From: Thalassospira sp.
Lineage (GTDB): Bacteria; Pseudomonadota; Alphaproteobacteria; Rhodospirillales; Thalassospiraceae
Length of the DNA stretch: 64,000 nt
NCBI RefSeq assembly: GCF_002709775.1
Contig: NZ_PAQR01000064.1
Location: 22,364 to 86,363, forward strand
Direction of reading: 5' to 3'
Each line of letters starts with the position of its first letter. The first letter of the stretch is position 1. The notes under the pieces are model-generated. The model was not told the origin of the DNA and did no database searches. It worked only from the letters and a program-made list of their open reading frames with translations. Shown piece by piece: positions 52,133-61,690 of the stretch. The position numbers and the translations under genes were made by a program.

Positions 52133-52425
52133 TTTAGTCTCTCCATCACATAATGCCCCCCGATGGACATTCCTTTTATTAAAAATCAATTCCCTATAGT
52201 GAACAAGTTCTAATGTGTTTTTTATTGTGCGACGCAAAAAACATAACAAAAACAGAAGTTTAGAAAATTACAAATTCAAATGCGCGATATTTTGAATAAA
52301 AAATAGACGCTGAAAATCACTGCATATCAATTATGCAGATTCGCGGAGTTGTGCCGATTCTGTCGATTTCTCGCGCTGGGATATGCATCCCTCGGTTGGA
52401 TAGGTTCCGGGGATTTGGGGCGGCG
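52133..52425. promoter_or_regulatory. amt upstream region with an inverted repeat
   Basis: This AT-rich 293-bp gap between amt and the GlxA-type gene holds no gene I can support. The clearest signal is a perfect 7-bp dyad CTGCATA-TCAAT-TATGCAG (52320-52338), about 190 bp before the amt start. It could be a regulator site or the end of the GlxA-type transcript; it lacks a T tract on the minus strand. Confidence 0.35.
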
Positions 52426-53436
52426 TCAGATGCCGCGTGCCGCGCTTGGCTTCACACCGTAGACGGTTTTGTAGCTACGCGAAAAATGGCTGCTGTTGGA
52501 AAAGCCGGTGGCAAAGGCGATCTCGGAAATGGTCAGGGCACTTTGCGTCAGAAGCTTGCGCGCATGTTCAAGCCGTACCTGCCGATAGGTTTCCAGAAAC
52601 GATTTGCCCAGATGCTGATCAAACAGGCGATCAAGCTGGCGGGTCGAAAGCCGTGCGAAGCGGGCCATTTCATCGCGGGTTTTCGGATCTTCGATGGTGG
52701 TTTCCATCTTTTCAAGAACCCGGAGCAATGCCGGATGATGCAGGTTATAGCGTTCGGCAAGCGATGCGCGCTGCGGTCCGCCCGATTGTCCGACCTGGGT
52801 GTGCAGATACCAGTCCGATACCCTTGTGGCAAAATCCGACCCAAGGTTTTCGGCAATCATGGCATGCATCATGTCAAGCGGGGCGACACCGCCGCCACAG
52901 GTAATGCGATCGCCGTCGATAACAAAGCGCGCACGTTTGGGTTCCAGATCGGGAAACGCTTCGATCAGGGCCGGGGCATGTTCCCAGTGAATGGTGAATT
53001 GCCGCTGTCCCAAAAGGCCAGCGGCGGCCAGAACATAAGCCCCGCTTGAAATGCCCCCCATACGCACACCCCAGCGGGCCAGTTTGCGCAAATTGCCGAG
53101 CATACCCGGTGCCTGCCATTGCGATGGATGGCCCCCGGCGCAGACAAACAGGGTATGCAGGTTGGTTGGCGCCTGCGCAAGCGGGGTGGTCGGCACCATG
53201 GTCCCGGACGAGGACAGGACATTTCCACCGGTCGCCGAATAATTCAGAACCTTGTAGATCGGCTGCCCGGCCAGAAGGTTGGCCGCACGCAGCGGCTCAA
53301 TCGCCGAGGCATAGGACATCAAGGCAAAGTCAGGCAGCAGCATGAAGCCGATATTCTGCGTTGCCGGAACCGGTTTACTGCCGATCTGCCCGGCGCGCGG
53401 GGCGGATGAGGCCGCTGATTGGGTTTCTGATGTCAT
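52426..53436 (-). CDS. GlxA-family AraC-type regulator with DJ-1/PfpI domain
   Basis: Transcription factor of 336 aa. The N-terminal half (about 25-205) is a DJ-1/PfpI-like ligand domain (NIGFMLLPDFALMSYASAIEPLRAAN; GISSGAYVLAAAGLL; FVIDGDRITCGGGVAPLDMMHAMIA). The C-terminal half (about 225-335) is an AraC double helix-turn-helix (FARLSTRQLDRLFDQHLGKSFLETYRQVRLEHARKLL, ISEIAFATGFSNSSHFSRSYKTVYG). I start at 53436; the frame extends 16 codons upstream without a ribosome site. It is divergent from mgdABCD; related regulators control glycine betaine, choline and sarcosine catabolism. Confidence 0.88.
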   Translation of the reverse strand: MTSETQSAASSAPRAGQIGSKPVPATQNIGFMLLPDFALMSYASAIEPLRAANLLAGQPIYKVLNYSATGGNVLSSSGTMVPTTPLAQAPTNLHTLFVCAGGHPSQWQAPGMLGNLRKLARWGVRMGGISSGAYVLAAAGLLGQRQFTIHWEHAPALIEAFPDLEPKRARFVIDGDRITCGGGVAPLDMMHAMIAENLGSDFATRVSDWYLHTQVGQSGGPQRASLAERYNLHHPALLRVLEKMETTIEDPKTRDEMARFARLSTRQLDRLFDQHLGKSFLETYRQVRLEHARKLLTQSALTISEIAFATGFSNSSHFSRSYKTVYGVKPSAARGI

Positions 53437-53458
53437 GATGGCCAATGCCCTGCGATGC

Positions 53459-53482
53459 GCGACAATTATAATCAGATGTCGC
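53459..53482. promoter_or_regulatory. Inverted repeat between the GlxA-type regulator and mgdA
   Basis: GCGACA-N12-TGTCGC, a perfect 6-bp dyad in the divergent promoter region, 96 bp before the mgdA start. AraC-type proteins of this group often bind such sites near the promoter they control; assignment is by position. Confidence 0.4.
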
Positions 53483-53577
53483 ATTTGTGTTATTCGATGT
53501 CTTTAATAGACAAGCTGTAATTTGCGCCTCTGTCAAGATTGGTGATACCCGCTTTGGGCAACAGCGAAAGATCGATG

Positions 53578-54828
53578 ATGCGTTATTCAGCCCTGTCATT
53601 GCTTGGCAATGCGTTTTCCAAGAACAAGAACTGGAAGCCGGCATGGCGCAATCCGGACCCGAAACCCCATTATGATGTGATCATCGTCGGTGGCGGCGGG
53701 CATGGATTGGCAACCGCTTATTACCTGTCAAAAGTGTATGGCGTGCGCAATGTCGCCGTGCTTGAGAAGGGCTATCTCGGATCCGGTAATATCGGGCGCA
53801 ACACGACGATCATTCGATCCAACTACCTGCTGGAAGGCAACAACCCGTTCTACGAATTTTCGATGAAGCTGTGGGAAGGCCTTGAGCAGGATTTCAATTT
53901 CAACGCCATGGTCTCCCAGCGCGGCGTGATCAATCTGTTTCATTCCGATGCCCAGCGCGATGCCTATACTCGTCGCGGCAATGCCATGCGTCTGCATGGG
54001 GTGGATGCGGAACTTCTTAATCGCGATCAACTGCGGGAAAAGCTGCCGTTTCTGGACTATGAAAATGCCCGCTTCCCGATCATGGGCGGCCTGATGCAGG
54101 CCCGCGGCGGCACGGTACGCCATGATGCGGTCGCCTGGGGCTTTGCCCGCGGGGCCGATCAGAATGGTGTTGATATCATTCAGAATTGCGAAGTCACGGG
54201 CATTGACCGCGATGGTGATCAGATCACCGGGGTTCAAACCACGCGCGGTGCGATCAAGTGCAACAAGCTCGCCATGGCAGTGGCGGGTAGTTCAAGCCAT
54301 GTCGCGAAAATGATCGATATGCGCCTGCCGATTGAAAGCCATGCTTTGCAGGCTTTTGTCTCCGAAGGGTTGAAGCCGTTTGTCGATACGGTCGTGACTT
54401 TTGGCGCGGGGCACTTTTATGTGTCGCAATCGGACAAGGGCGGGTTGGTGTTTGGCGGGGATATCGAAGGCTATAACTCCTACGCCCAGCGCGGCAACCT
54501 TGCCAATGTTGAACATGTGGCCGAGGCTGGCATGGCGATGATCCCGGCATTGTCGCGGGTGCGCATCTTGCGCAGCTGGGGCGGGATCATGGATATGAGC
54601 ATGGATGGATCGCCGATCATGGATCGCACTCATCTGTCGAACCTCTATTTCAATGGCGGCTGGTGCTATGGCGGGTTCAAGGCGACCCCGGCATCGGGTT
54701 ACTGCTTTGCGCATTTGCTCGCGACCGACACGCCACATGAAACAGCAACCGCGTTTCGCATGGACCGTTTTGCGCGCGGTTATCTTCTGGATGAAAAGGG
54801 CGTTGGCGCCCAAGCCAACCTGCATTGA
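53578..54828 (+). CDS. mgdA: N-methylglutamate dehydrogenase subunit A (sarcosine oxidase beta-like)
   Basis: Flavoprotein of 416 aa homologous to SoxB. The FAD site is GGGGHG (38-43), preceded by the family N-terminus MRYSALSLLGNAFSKNKNWKPAW; IGRNTTIIRSNYL and NLYFNGGWCYGGFKATPASG are also conserved. It holds the substrate-oxidising site. The neighbouring gmaS and mgsABC genes make N-methylglutamate, so MgdA is preferred over sarcosine oxidase, but the homology alone fits both. An ATG one codon earlier is equally possible. Confidence 0.83.
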   Translation: MRYSALSLLGNAFSKNKNWKPAWRNPDPKPHYDVIIVGGGGHGLATAYYLSKVYGVRNVAVLEKGYLGSGNIGRNTTIIRSNYLLEGNNPFYEFSMKLWEGLEQDFNFNAMVSQRGVINLFHSDAQRDAYTRRGNAMRLHGVDAELLNRDQLREKLPFLDYENARFPIMGGLMQARGGTVRHDAVAWGFARGADQNGVDIIQNCEVTGIDRDGDQITGVQTTRGAIKCNKLAMAVAGSSSHVAKMIDMRLPIESHALQAFVSEGLKPFVDTVVTFGAGHFYVSQSDKGGLVFGGDIEGYNSYAQRGNLANVEHVAEAGMAMIPALSRVRILRSWGGIMDMSMDGSPIMDRTHLSNLYFNGGWCYGGFKATPASGYCFAHLLATDTPHETATAFRMDRFARGYLLDEKGVGAQANLH

Positions 54829-54840
54829 GGAAATTTGGAA

Positions 54841-55119
54841 ATGAGTAGTCTTGTCAAATGTCCTCATTGTGGTCTGCGCCCGAAAGAGGAATTCACGGTT
54901 CGCGGCGAAGTCGCCACCCCGCGCCCAGACGCTGGTGCAGAGGAGGCCGTTTGGTTTGATCATGTTTACCTGCGCGATAATCCGCGCGGCGAGCATCGCG
55001 AATACTGGCACCATTCCGGCGGCTGTCGTCGCTGGCTGGTTTTAACCCGCAATACCCTGACCCATGAAACGTCCGAGGTGGTTGACGCCAGTACCCTCAA
55101 AACAGGGGGGGCGGCATGA
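54841..55119 (+). CDS. mgdB: N-methylglutamate dehydrogenase subunit B (sarcosine oxidase delta-like)
   Basis: Small zinc-binding subunit of 92 aa, SoxD-like. The zinc site is formed by CPHCGLRPKEEF, a His in WHHSGG and the Cys in GGCRRWL; DHVYLRDNPRGEHREYWHHSGGCRRW is a hallmark of the family. It lies 12 nt after mgdA and overlaps the start of mgdC (ATGA). Confidence 0.86.
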   Translation: MSSLVKCPHCGLRPKEEFTVRGEVATPRPDAGAEEAVWFDHVYLRDNPRGEHREYWHHSGGCRRWLVLTRNTLTHETSEVVDASTLKTGGAA

Positions 55120-58091
55120 CCAGTTTCCGGATTGATGGCGGTACGCTGATTGATCGCAATGATGTGCGCCGCTTCAGCTTTAATGGCGAAGCCCTTAGTG
55201 GCTTTGGCGGGGATACGGTGGCATCCGCCCTTCTGGCCAATGGCCGGCAGCTGGTCGGGCGCAGTTTCAAATATCACCGTCCGCGCGGCATCCTGACTGC
55301 TGGTGCGGCTGAGCCCAATGCCCTTTTGACCATCGGGCGGGACGGGCGGCGTGATCCCAATACCCGGGCCACCATGGCCGAACTGTTTGACGGGCTTGAA
55401 GCCAGGTCACAGAACTGCTGGCCGAATGTCAAATTTGATATCGGGGCGGCCAATGGATTGTTGGGACCGCTTCTTGGTGCCGGGTTCTATTACAAGACAT
55501 TCATGTGGCCGGCGGCCTTTTGGGAAAAGTTCTATGAACCGCTGATCCGCAAGGCCGCGGGCCTTGGTCGGGCAAGCTATGATCCCGATCCCGGTTATTA
55601 CGAAAAATGCTGGGCGCATTGTGATCTTCTGGTGATCGGGGCAGGGCCGGCTGGTTTGGCGGCAGCCTTAACCGCCGGGCGGGCGGGCGCACGAGTGATC
55701 ATTGCCGATGAAGGCGCGCAACTGGGCGGTGGCTTGCTTGCCGAAGGAAGCCCGATTGGCGGCAAGCCGGCCGATGCTGTGCTTGCCGATATCGTTGGTG
55801 AATTGCATGCGCTGCCTAATGTCGAGATCAAGAAACGCACCACCGTTTTTGCAGCTTATGACGATCAGGTCTTTGCCGCGGTCGAGCGTGTGCAAAAACA
55901 TCTGCCCGAAGGCGAGATCAATCCGCATCGTGCGATGGAACGCTTGTGGCGCATTGTTGCGCGCCAGGTGGTGCTGGCAACCGGCGCAGAAGAACGTCCG
56001 ATTGTCTTTGGCGGTAATGATCGCCCGGGTGTGATGATGGCAGGTGCCATGCGCACCTACCTTAATGCCTATGGTGTGGCGCCGGGCAAACGCGTGGCGC
56101 TGTTTGCCAATAACAATCAGGCCTATCAGACGGCGATGGATCTTGAGGCACGCGGGATTGATGTCGCCGCGATTATCGACCCGCGCACTTGCCCGAACAT
56201 TCGTTATGAGGGCAAGGCGCGCATGATCGCCGGGGCGATGGTGCGCGATACCGCTGGTCGCAAGGCGATCAAATCGATCACGGTGCGTCATGATGACGGC
56301 CGTGATGAAGTCATTGCGGTTGATGCGCTTGGGGTATCAGGCGGCTATAGCCCGATTGTCCATCTCGCCTGCCATCGCGGTGGAAAGCCCGTCTGGTCGG
56401 ATGAACATGTTGGTTTCATGCCGCCAGAAAACACAGATGGCATGACGCCTTGCGGGGCGGTTGCCGGGAAGATCGGTATTGTCGATTGCTTTGCTGCTGG
56501 TGGTGCTGCGGCCGTCAAGGCGTTGGCCGAGCTTGGTGTGATGGGTGAGGCGGCAACGCTTCCGGGTGTGACGCAGGGCGACGCAACAGTTGATCATGTC
56601 CAGCCGGTCTGGTCTGTCTCCTCGACCAAGGGCAAGGCGTTTGTTGATTTCCAGAATGATGTCGCGGTATCTGACATCACGCTCGCCATGCGGGAGGGCT
56701 ATGACCATGTCGAGCTTGCCAAGCGCTATACCACCAACGGCATGGCAACCGATCAGGGCAAGACATCGAACGTAAACGCCATTGGTATTCTGGCCGAGAA
56801 CAAGGGTGCCTCGCCGGGCGAAATCGGCACCACGACTTTCCGCCCGTTCTATACGCCGGTGTCGTTTGGCGCGCTTGTCGGCGCGTCCAAGGGCATGGAG
56901 TTCCAGCCGGTGCGCAAATCACCGCTGCATGGCTGGGCAGAACGCAATGGGGCCAAGTTCGTTGAAACCGGGCTTTGGTATCGCTCAAGCTGGTTCCCGA
57001 AAAACGGCGAGACCTTCTGGCGCGATAGCGTTGATCGCGAAGTCAACACGGTCCGGACCAAGGTCGGCATCTGTGATGTTTCGACCCTTGGCAAGGTCGA
57101 GATTTTTGGCGCCGATGCGGCAGAGTTCCTAAACCGTGTTTATTGCAATGCCTTTCTTAAGCTGCCAATCGGCAAAGCGCGCTATGGCATTATGCTGCGC
57201 GAGGATGGCTTTGTGTATGATGACGGCACGACAAGCTGTCTTGGCGAAAATCATTACTTCATGACGACGACAACCGCGCTGGCAGCTGGCGTTCTGACCC
57301 ATCTTGAATTCTGTGCGCAGGTGCTGTGGCCGGAGCTTGATGTTCGTCTGGCATCGGCAACTGATCAATGGGCGCAAATGGCGATTGCCGGGCCGAAGTC
57401 GCGTGATGTGCTGAGCAAGATTATTGACGAGGATCTCTCGAACGAGGCATTCCCGTTCCTGGCCGCGCGCGAAGTCTCGATGTTTGGCGGGCGGCTTAAG
57501 GGGCGGTTGTTCCGGATTTCGTTCTCTGGCGAGTTGGCCTATGAAATCGCAGTGCCTGCCGGATATGGCGACAGCGTTGCCGATGCAATTATGACGGCTG
57601 GCGAAGAATTCGGCATCGCGCCCTATGGCACCGAAGCACTTGGTGTCATGAGGATTGAAAAAGGCCATGTCACCCACGCCGAAATCAATGGCACCGTCAC
57701 ACCGGCGGACCTTGGCATGGGCAAGATGGTCTCGGCCAAGAAGGATGACTTCATCGGTCGTGTCATGAACCTGCGCGAAGGGCTGGTCGATCCAAACCGT
57801 CCGAGCCTTGTCGGCATCAAGCCGAAATCAGCATCTGACAAGTTCGCTACTGGATCGCATATCCTCAACCCCGGTGATGCCGTCAGTCTTGCCAATGATC
57901 AGGGTTATGTCACCTCGATGTGTCATTCGCCGACATTGGGGCACGCGATTGGTTTGGCGCTGGTGAAAAATGGCCCCAGCCGCCATGGTGAAGAAGTTGT
58001 TATCTGGAATGGCCTGGCCGGAACGACGGTAACCGGCATCTTGTGCGATCCTGCCTTTGTTGATCCGGAAAATGAGAAGCTCCATGCGTGA
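55116..58091 (+). CDS. mgdC: N-methylglutamate dehydrogenase subunit C (sarcosine oxidase alpha-like)
   Basis: Large subunit of 991 aa, SoxA-like. It has an N-terminal ferredoxin-like domain (about 15-100, FSFNGEALSGFGGDTVASALLANG), a pyridine-nucleotide disulfide oxidoreductase part (about 170-480, LLVIGAGPAGLAAALTAGRAGARV) and a C-terminal GcvT/THF-binding part (about 610-985, VREVNTVRTK-like NTVRTKVGICDVSTLGKVEIFG; LAYEIAVPAGYGD). The methyl group oxidised at MgdA can be passed to THF here. It overlaps mgdB by 4 nt and mgdD by 8 nt. No truncation is seen. Confidence 0.87.
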   Translation: MTSFRIDGGTLIDRNDVRRFSFNGEALSGFGGDTVASALLANGRQLVGRSFKYHRPRGILTAGAAEPNALLTIGRDGRRDPNTRATMAELFDGLEARSQNCWPNVKFDIGAANGLLGPLLGAGFYYKTFMWPAAFWEKFYEPLIRKAAGLGRASYDPDPGYYEKCWAHCDLLVIGAGPAGLAAALTAGRAGARVIIADEGAQLGGGLLAEGSPIGGKPADAVLADIVGELHALPNVEIKKRTTVFAAYDDQVFAAVERVQKHLPEGEINPHRAMERLWRIVARQVVLATGAEERPIVFGGNDRPGVMMAGAMRTYLNAYGVAPGKRVALFANNNQAYQTAMDLEARGIDVAAIIDPRTCPNIRYEGKARMIAGAMVRDTAGRKAIKSITVRHDDGRDEVIAVDALGVSGGYSPIVHLACHRGGKPVWSDEHVGFMPPENTDGMTPCGAVAGKIGIVDCFAAGGAAAVKALAELGVMGEAATLPGVTQGDATVDHVQPVWSVSSTKGKAFVDFQNDVAVSDITLAMREGYDHVELAKRYTTNGMATDQGKTSNVNAIGILAENKGASPGEIGTTTFRPFYTPVSFGALVGASKGMEFQPVRKSPLHGWAERNGAKFVETGLWYRSSWFPKNGETFWRDSVDREVNTVRTKVGICDVSTLGKVEIFGADAAEFLNRVYCNAFLKLPIGKARYGIMLREDGFVYDDGTTSCLGENHYFMTTTTALAAGVLTHLEFCAQVLWPELDVRLASATDQWAQMAIAGPKSRDVLSKIIDEDLSNEAFPFLAAREVSMFGGRLKGRLFRISFSGELAYEIAVPAGYGDSVADAIMTAGEEFGIAPYGTEALGVMRIEKGHVTHAEINGTVTPADLGMGKMVSAKKDDFIGRVMNLREGLVDPNRPSLVGIKPKSASDKFATGSHILNPGDAVSLANDQGYVTSMCHSPTLGHAIGLALVKNGPSRHGEEVVIWNGLAGTTVTGILCDPAFVDPENEKLHA

Positions 58092-58626
58092 TTATCCATT
58101 AAACAACCGTTGCGCATTCCCGCACCCTGATGCGTCGGGCGCAGGTGCCTCGATCAATCTTGTTCCGGTCAAGGACGGGTTTGTTTTTCATGTGCTGGGT
58201 GATGCCAAAACCGATGAAGAAGCCCTGAAACAGGCGATTGCAAAGATCGCCCCGGAGCTTGGCGGCGATGTGCGGAAAGCGTCCCCCGGTCAGTGGTTCT
58301 GGGTTGGAAGCGTTGATGTTTCCGATGGCAGGCTGGCGGAGATTCAGGCGGCGCTTTCCGGACAATTCGCACTGGTGGATCAGACCCACGGGCGCTTGCG
58401 GATCGTGTTGTCCGGAACGTCATCGCGCACGGTTCTGGCCAAGGGCACCATGGTCGATTTGTCTGCTGATCAATATGCCATCGGTCAGTCGGCCATGACG
58501 CAGATCGGGCATATCGGTGCAATGATCACCCGCATCGAGGATGACAGTTTCGAGCTGATTGTTCTGCGCAGCTTTGCCGGCAGCCTTTGGGATGAGTTGC
58601 AGCACATGGCGGCCGAGTTTCATTAA
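58084..58626 (+). CDS. mgdD: N-methylglutamate dehydrogenase subunit D (sarcosine oxidase gamma-like)
   Basis: SoxG-like subunit of 180 aa. The fold is related to half a GcvT domain, with LVDQTHGRLRIVLSGTSSRTVLAKGTMVDLSADQYAIGQSAMTQIGHIGAMI as its conserved core. It starts inside mgdC and ends the operon 19 bp before the convergent argE gene. It completes the heterotetramer. Confidence 0.85.
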   Translation: MRDYPLNNRCAFPHPDASGAGASINLVPVKDGFVFHVLGDAKTDEEALKQAIAKIAPELGGDVRKASPGQWFWVGSVDVSDGRLAEIQAALSGQFALVDQTHGRLRIVLSGTSSRTVLAKGTMVDLSADQYAIGQSAMTQIGHIGAMITRIEDDSFELIVLRSFAGSLWDELQHMAAEFH

Positions 58627-58645
58627 CCCGGCTGTCTTTGTTGCG

Positions 58646-59824
58646 TTACTTGACCAGGACAGCCAGCAGCTTGTCGAGGAACACTTCACAGCGCCCCAGC
58701 TGATCCAGTTCGATGAACTCGTCAGGTTTGTGGGCCTGTTCGATATTGCCCGGGCCACAGACCACCGTCGGGATATCGCCAAGGGCCGAGAACGCACCGG
58801 CTTCTGTCCCGAAGCTGACCTTGCCGGTGGTGTTGGCCCCCGTCAGTGCCATGACGAGTTTGGTGACTTCTTCGTCATCGCCGGTGGCAAGGCCCGGCAT
58901 GTCGGAAATGACTTCAACCTCAATGCCGACATCGTCATAGATCACGCGCATTTCGGGCTGCAGGGTGTTTTCGATATAATCGTAAATCTGCGCCTTCAAT
59001 GCCTCGCGGTCATCATTGGGCAGATTGCGGAATTCAAAATCGACAAAGCAGTTCTGCGGAATGATGTTGAGCTGCGTACCGCCCTTGATCACGCCGGTAT
59101 GGAAGGTGGTGTGGTTTGGTACGAATTCATCATCATGCGGGCCTTCTTCGCGGCATTTGCGGCCAAGCTTGCGCAAATAGACAACGAATTCCGATGCAAA
59201 TTCGACGGCATTGACACCTTCGGCCGGAAGGGAGGAATGGCCCGAACGGCCGGTGAAATGCGCACGGGCGGAAAACTTGCCCTTGTGCTGGGTGATGACC
59301 TTCATCTCGGTCGGTTCACCGACAATGCACATGGCCGGTTTGTGCGGCAGATTGTTGATCGCCTCAACCAGGCTTGGCACACCAAGGCAGCCAACTTCTT
59401 CGTCATAGGTAAAGGCCAAGTGGATCGGGACGCGCAGATTGGCGTTCTTGAACGTTTCCGCCTTGGCCAGCAGGCAGGCCAGAAAACCCTTCATGTCACA
59501 CGCACCACGACCAAACATCCTGTCGTCGCGGATATCAATTTCGTACGGGTCCGATGCCCAGTTCTGGCCTTCGGTCGGGACCACGTCGCTATGGCCTGAC
59601 AGGATCACACCGCCATCCACCTTCGGGCCAATGGTGGCATAAAGGTTGGCCTTGGTATCCGTCGGATCGCGGACCACCAGCGTGTCATAACCCAACCCGT
59701 CAAGAAATGCCTTCACCTCGTCAATCAGCGCCAGATTTGGCGTCATGCTGACGGATTGGTGGCGGATCAGTTTGCGGCACCATTCAATGGTATCTTTGGA
59801 CGGGGCAAGAGCGGTGGTGGTCAT
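58646..59824 (-). CDS. argE: Acetylornithine deacetylase
   Basis: M20-family metallohydrolase of 392 aa that removes acetate from N-acetylornithine in arginine synthesis. Metal and catalytic residues are visible in [40 protein letters not shown] and, near the end, GTEAGAF and [15 protein letters not shown]. It overlaps nadK by 4 nt on the same strand. Other M20 peptidases are close relatives, but the C-terminal His motif and length fit ArgE. Confidence 0.88.
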   Translation of the reverse strand: MTTTALAPSKDTIEWCRKLIRHQSVSMTPNLALIDEVKAFLDGLGYDTLVVRDPTDTKANLYATIGPKVDGGVILSGHSDVVPTEGQNWASDPYEIDIRDDRMFGRGACDMKGFLACLLAKAETFKNANLRVPIHLAFTYDEEVGCLGVPSLVEAINNLPHKPAMCIVGEPTEMKVITQHKGKFSARAHFTGRSGHSSLPAEGVNAVEFASEFVVYLRKLGRKCREEGPHDDEFVPNHTTFHTGVIKGGTQLNIIPQNCFVDFEFRNLPNDDREALKAQIYDYIENTLQPEMRVIYDDVGIEVEVISDMPGLATGDDEEVTKLVMALTGANTTGKVSFGTEAGAFSALGDIPTVVCGPGNIEQAHKPDEFIELDQLGRCEVFLDKLLAVLVK

Positions 59825-60588
59825 TCGACGAATTGTTCCTTGAGGATACGTTCTTCAAGATTGTGTTCCGGATCAAACAGCAGCTTGATTTTCATGCTGC
59901 GATCTTCGCGGATTTTCACGCTGGAGACATCGCGAACCTCGGTATAGTCGGCCACGGCCGAAACCGGGCGCTTTTCGGGGTTCTCGATCTGGAAAACGAC
60001 TTCTGCGCCATGGGGCAAAAGTGCGCCGCGCCAGCGGCGCGGACGAAACGGGCTGATCGGTGTTAGCGCTAACAGCCCGCTTCCCATCGGCAGGATCGGA
60101 CCATGGGCCGACAGGTTATAGGCCGTGCTGCCCGCAGGTGTGCAAACAAGCGCACCATCACAAACAAGTTCGGCCAGACGTTCAACGCCATCGACCTTGA
60201 TGCGAAGCTTTGCCGCTTGACGGGTTTCACGCAAAAGCGACACTTCGTTGATGGCAAGCGCACACAGGCTTTCGCCCGAAACGGTGTGGGCTTCCATCTG
60301 AAGCGGATGAAGTTCGACGGTCTGGGCCTCGGCAATCCGGTCGGTCAGGTTCATTTCCCGGAATTCATTCATCAGGAAGCCGACCGTGCCCCGGTTCATG
60401 CCATAGATCGGCACCTTGCGCCCCATATAGCGGTGCAGGGTTTCCAACATGAACCCGTCGCCGCCAAGGGCCACAATCACATCGGCCTTGTCTGGCGCGA
60501 TATGGCCGTATCTGTGTTTTAGCCGGTACATCGCATCCTGTGCGATCTTGGTTTCGGCTGCAACGAAGGCGATGGAATCAAGCTGCAT
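59821..60588 (-). CDS. nadK: NAD kinase
   Basis: Inorganic polyphosphate/ATP-NAD kinase of 255 aa. The diacylglycerol-kinase-like motif GGDG (42-45, [14 protein letters not shown]), [21 protein letters not shown] and the [18 protein letters not shown] segment are all present. It makes NADP, a housekeeping role. Its stop overlaps the argE start. Confidence 0.94.
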   Translation of the reverse strand: MQLDSIAFVAAETKIAQDAMYRLKHRYGHIAPDKADVIVALGGDGFMLETLHRYMGRKVPIYGMNRGTVGFLMNEFREMNLTDRIAEAQTVELHPLQMEAHTVSGESLCALAINEVSLLRETRQAAKLRIKVDGVERLAELVCDGALVCTPAGSTAYNLSAHGPILPMGSGLLALTPISPFRPRRWRGALLPHGAEVVFQIENPEKRPVSAVADYTEVRDVSSVKIREDRSMKIKLLFDPEHNLEERILKEQFVE

Positions 60589-60788
60589 CTACGATCCAAC
60601 AGATATTTGAGGCGTGCCCGAAAGGGCATGGGCGAACAATAGAGTACGCTTTGATCTGAATTGCAAGGGCTGCATGATCAAGCCCCCTATACAGAGGTTT
60701 CGATTGAACTGCAGTATTATTGACGTCACGAAAAAAACAGTGGAACCTGATATTTACGTCCGGTTCAAATCAAAAACAGAACGGCTCA

Positions 60789-61535
60789 ATGTCAAAAGAA
60801 CCTTTCAGCTTCTCTGCCGCCCTTGCGCGTATTTCACGTCCTGATGAAAATCATGACGATGACGTTCTGGAAGTCGGTGAAAGCATGGAGTTTGATGGTT
60901 CGCTTGATGCCGCGTCCGAAACCGCACTGGTCCCCAAACGGGTCCGCAATCCTGACGCTACCCGCCAGAAACTTCTCGACGCCGCCTTTGGTGAAATCAG
61001 GCGTGCCGGATTTGGCGGGGCTTCCATCAGTAATATTCTTGAGCAAAGCGGCTGTACGAAGGGTGCGCTTTATCATCACTTTTCGGGCAAGGCCAAGCTG
61101 GTCAATGCCGTGATCGAGGAATGCCTGCCGGGCTATGTTGACGAAGTCTGGCTTGATGATCTTGATGGGGCAGATGACATTCTGCCGGTTTTGATGGGGC
61201 AGGTCGATCGTCTGGGTGGGGAAAACGCCCCGGACCTGCTGGCGGGCGGCTGCCCGCTTGCGCGTTTGGCATCAGGGGCGGGTGAGCTTGATGAAAACCT
61301 GCGCAAGCGTATTGATGGTGTCTATCGCTATTGGCGGCGCGGGTTGGCTTCGCATATCGGCAAGGCGCAATTTAATAAAACCGTGCGCACCGATATCGAA
61401 CCCTCCGCCGTCGCCGAATTCGTCATCGCCACCTTGCACGGGTTCCTGACACGTCCGCCAGCCTTGCGCAATCTGGAAACCCAGGATTCATTTGCGCGCG
61501 AATTTGCCCGCTATCTGAATAATCTCCGTCCCTGA
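60789..61535 (+). CDS. TetR-family regulator
   Basis: Transcription factor of 248 aa. A polar N-terminal tail of about 55 residues precedes a TetR helix-turn-helix (about 58-105, TRQKLLDAAFGEIRRAGFGGASISNILEQSGCTKGALYHHFSGKAKL) and a helical ligand domain with an LmrA/YxaF-like stretch (GGCPLARLASGAGELDENLRKRI). Start choice is uncertain: the ATG at 60789 has only a weak ribosome site. It is divergent from nadK and 155 bp before the rhodanese gene, which may be its target. Confidence 0.82.
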   Translation: MSKEPFSFSAALARISRPDENHDDDVLEVGESMEFDGSLDAASETALVPKRVRNPDATRQKLLDAAFGEIRRAGFGGASISNILEQSGCTKGALYHHFSGKAKLVNAVIEECLPGYVDEVWLDDLDGADDILPVLMGQVDRLGGENAPDLLAGGCPLARLASGAGELDENLRKRIDGVYRYWRRGLASHIGKAQFNKTVRTDIEPSAVAEFVIATLHGFLTRPPALRNLETQDSFAREFARYLNNLRP

Positions 61536-61690
61536 AAATCATTTTTTTCGAGATACATAGCCCGAAATGAACTGCTTCATGATCATATAGAACATAAAAA
61601 TAGTGTATTAATGAATCTATTGACATTTATTTCTGTTCAATTAGGTATAATGCACAAAATCATGATGAATTGATCATTGGAGACAGTCCC

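Noticed and set aside
51089..52153. Plus-strand open frame of 354 codons opposite amt
   Set aside because: Charged mirror of a membrane transporter, without start signals.
61620..61651. TTGACA and TATAAT before the rhodanese as a sigma-70 promoter
   Set aside because: Both hexamers are perfect, but the 20-bp spacing is too long for a confident call; mentioned only under the gene.
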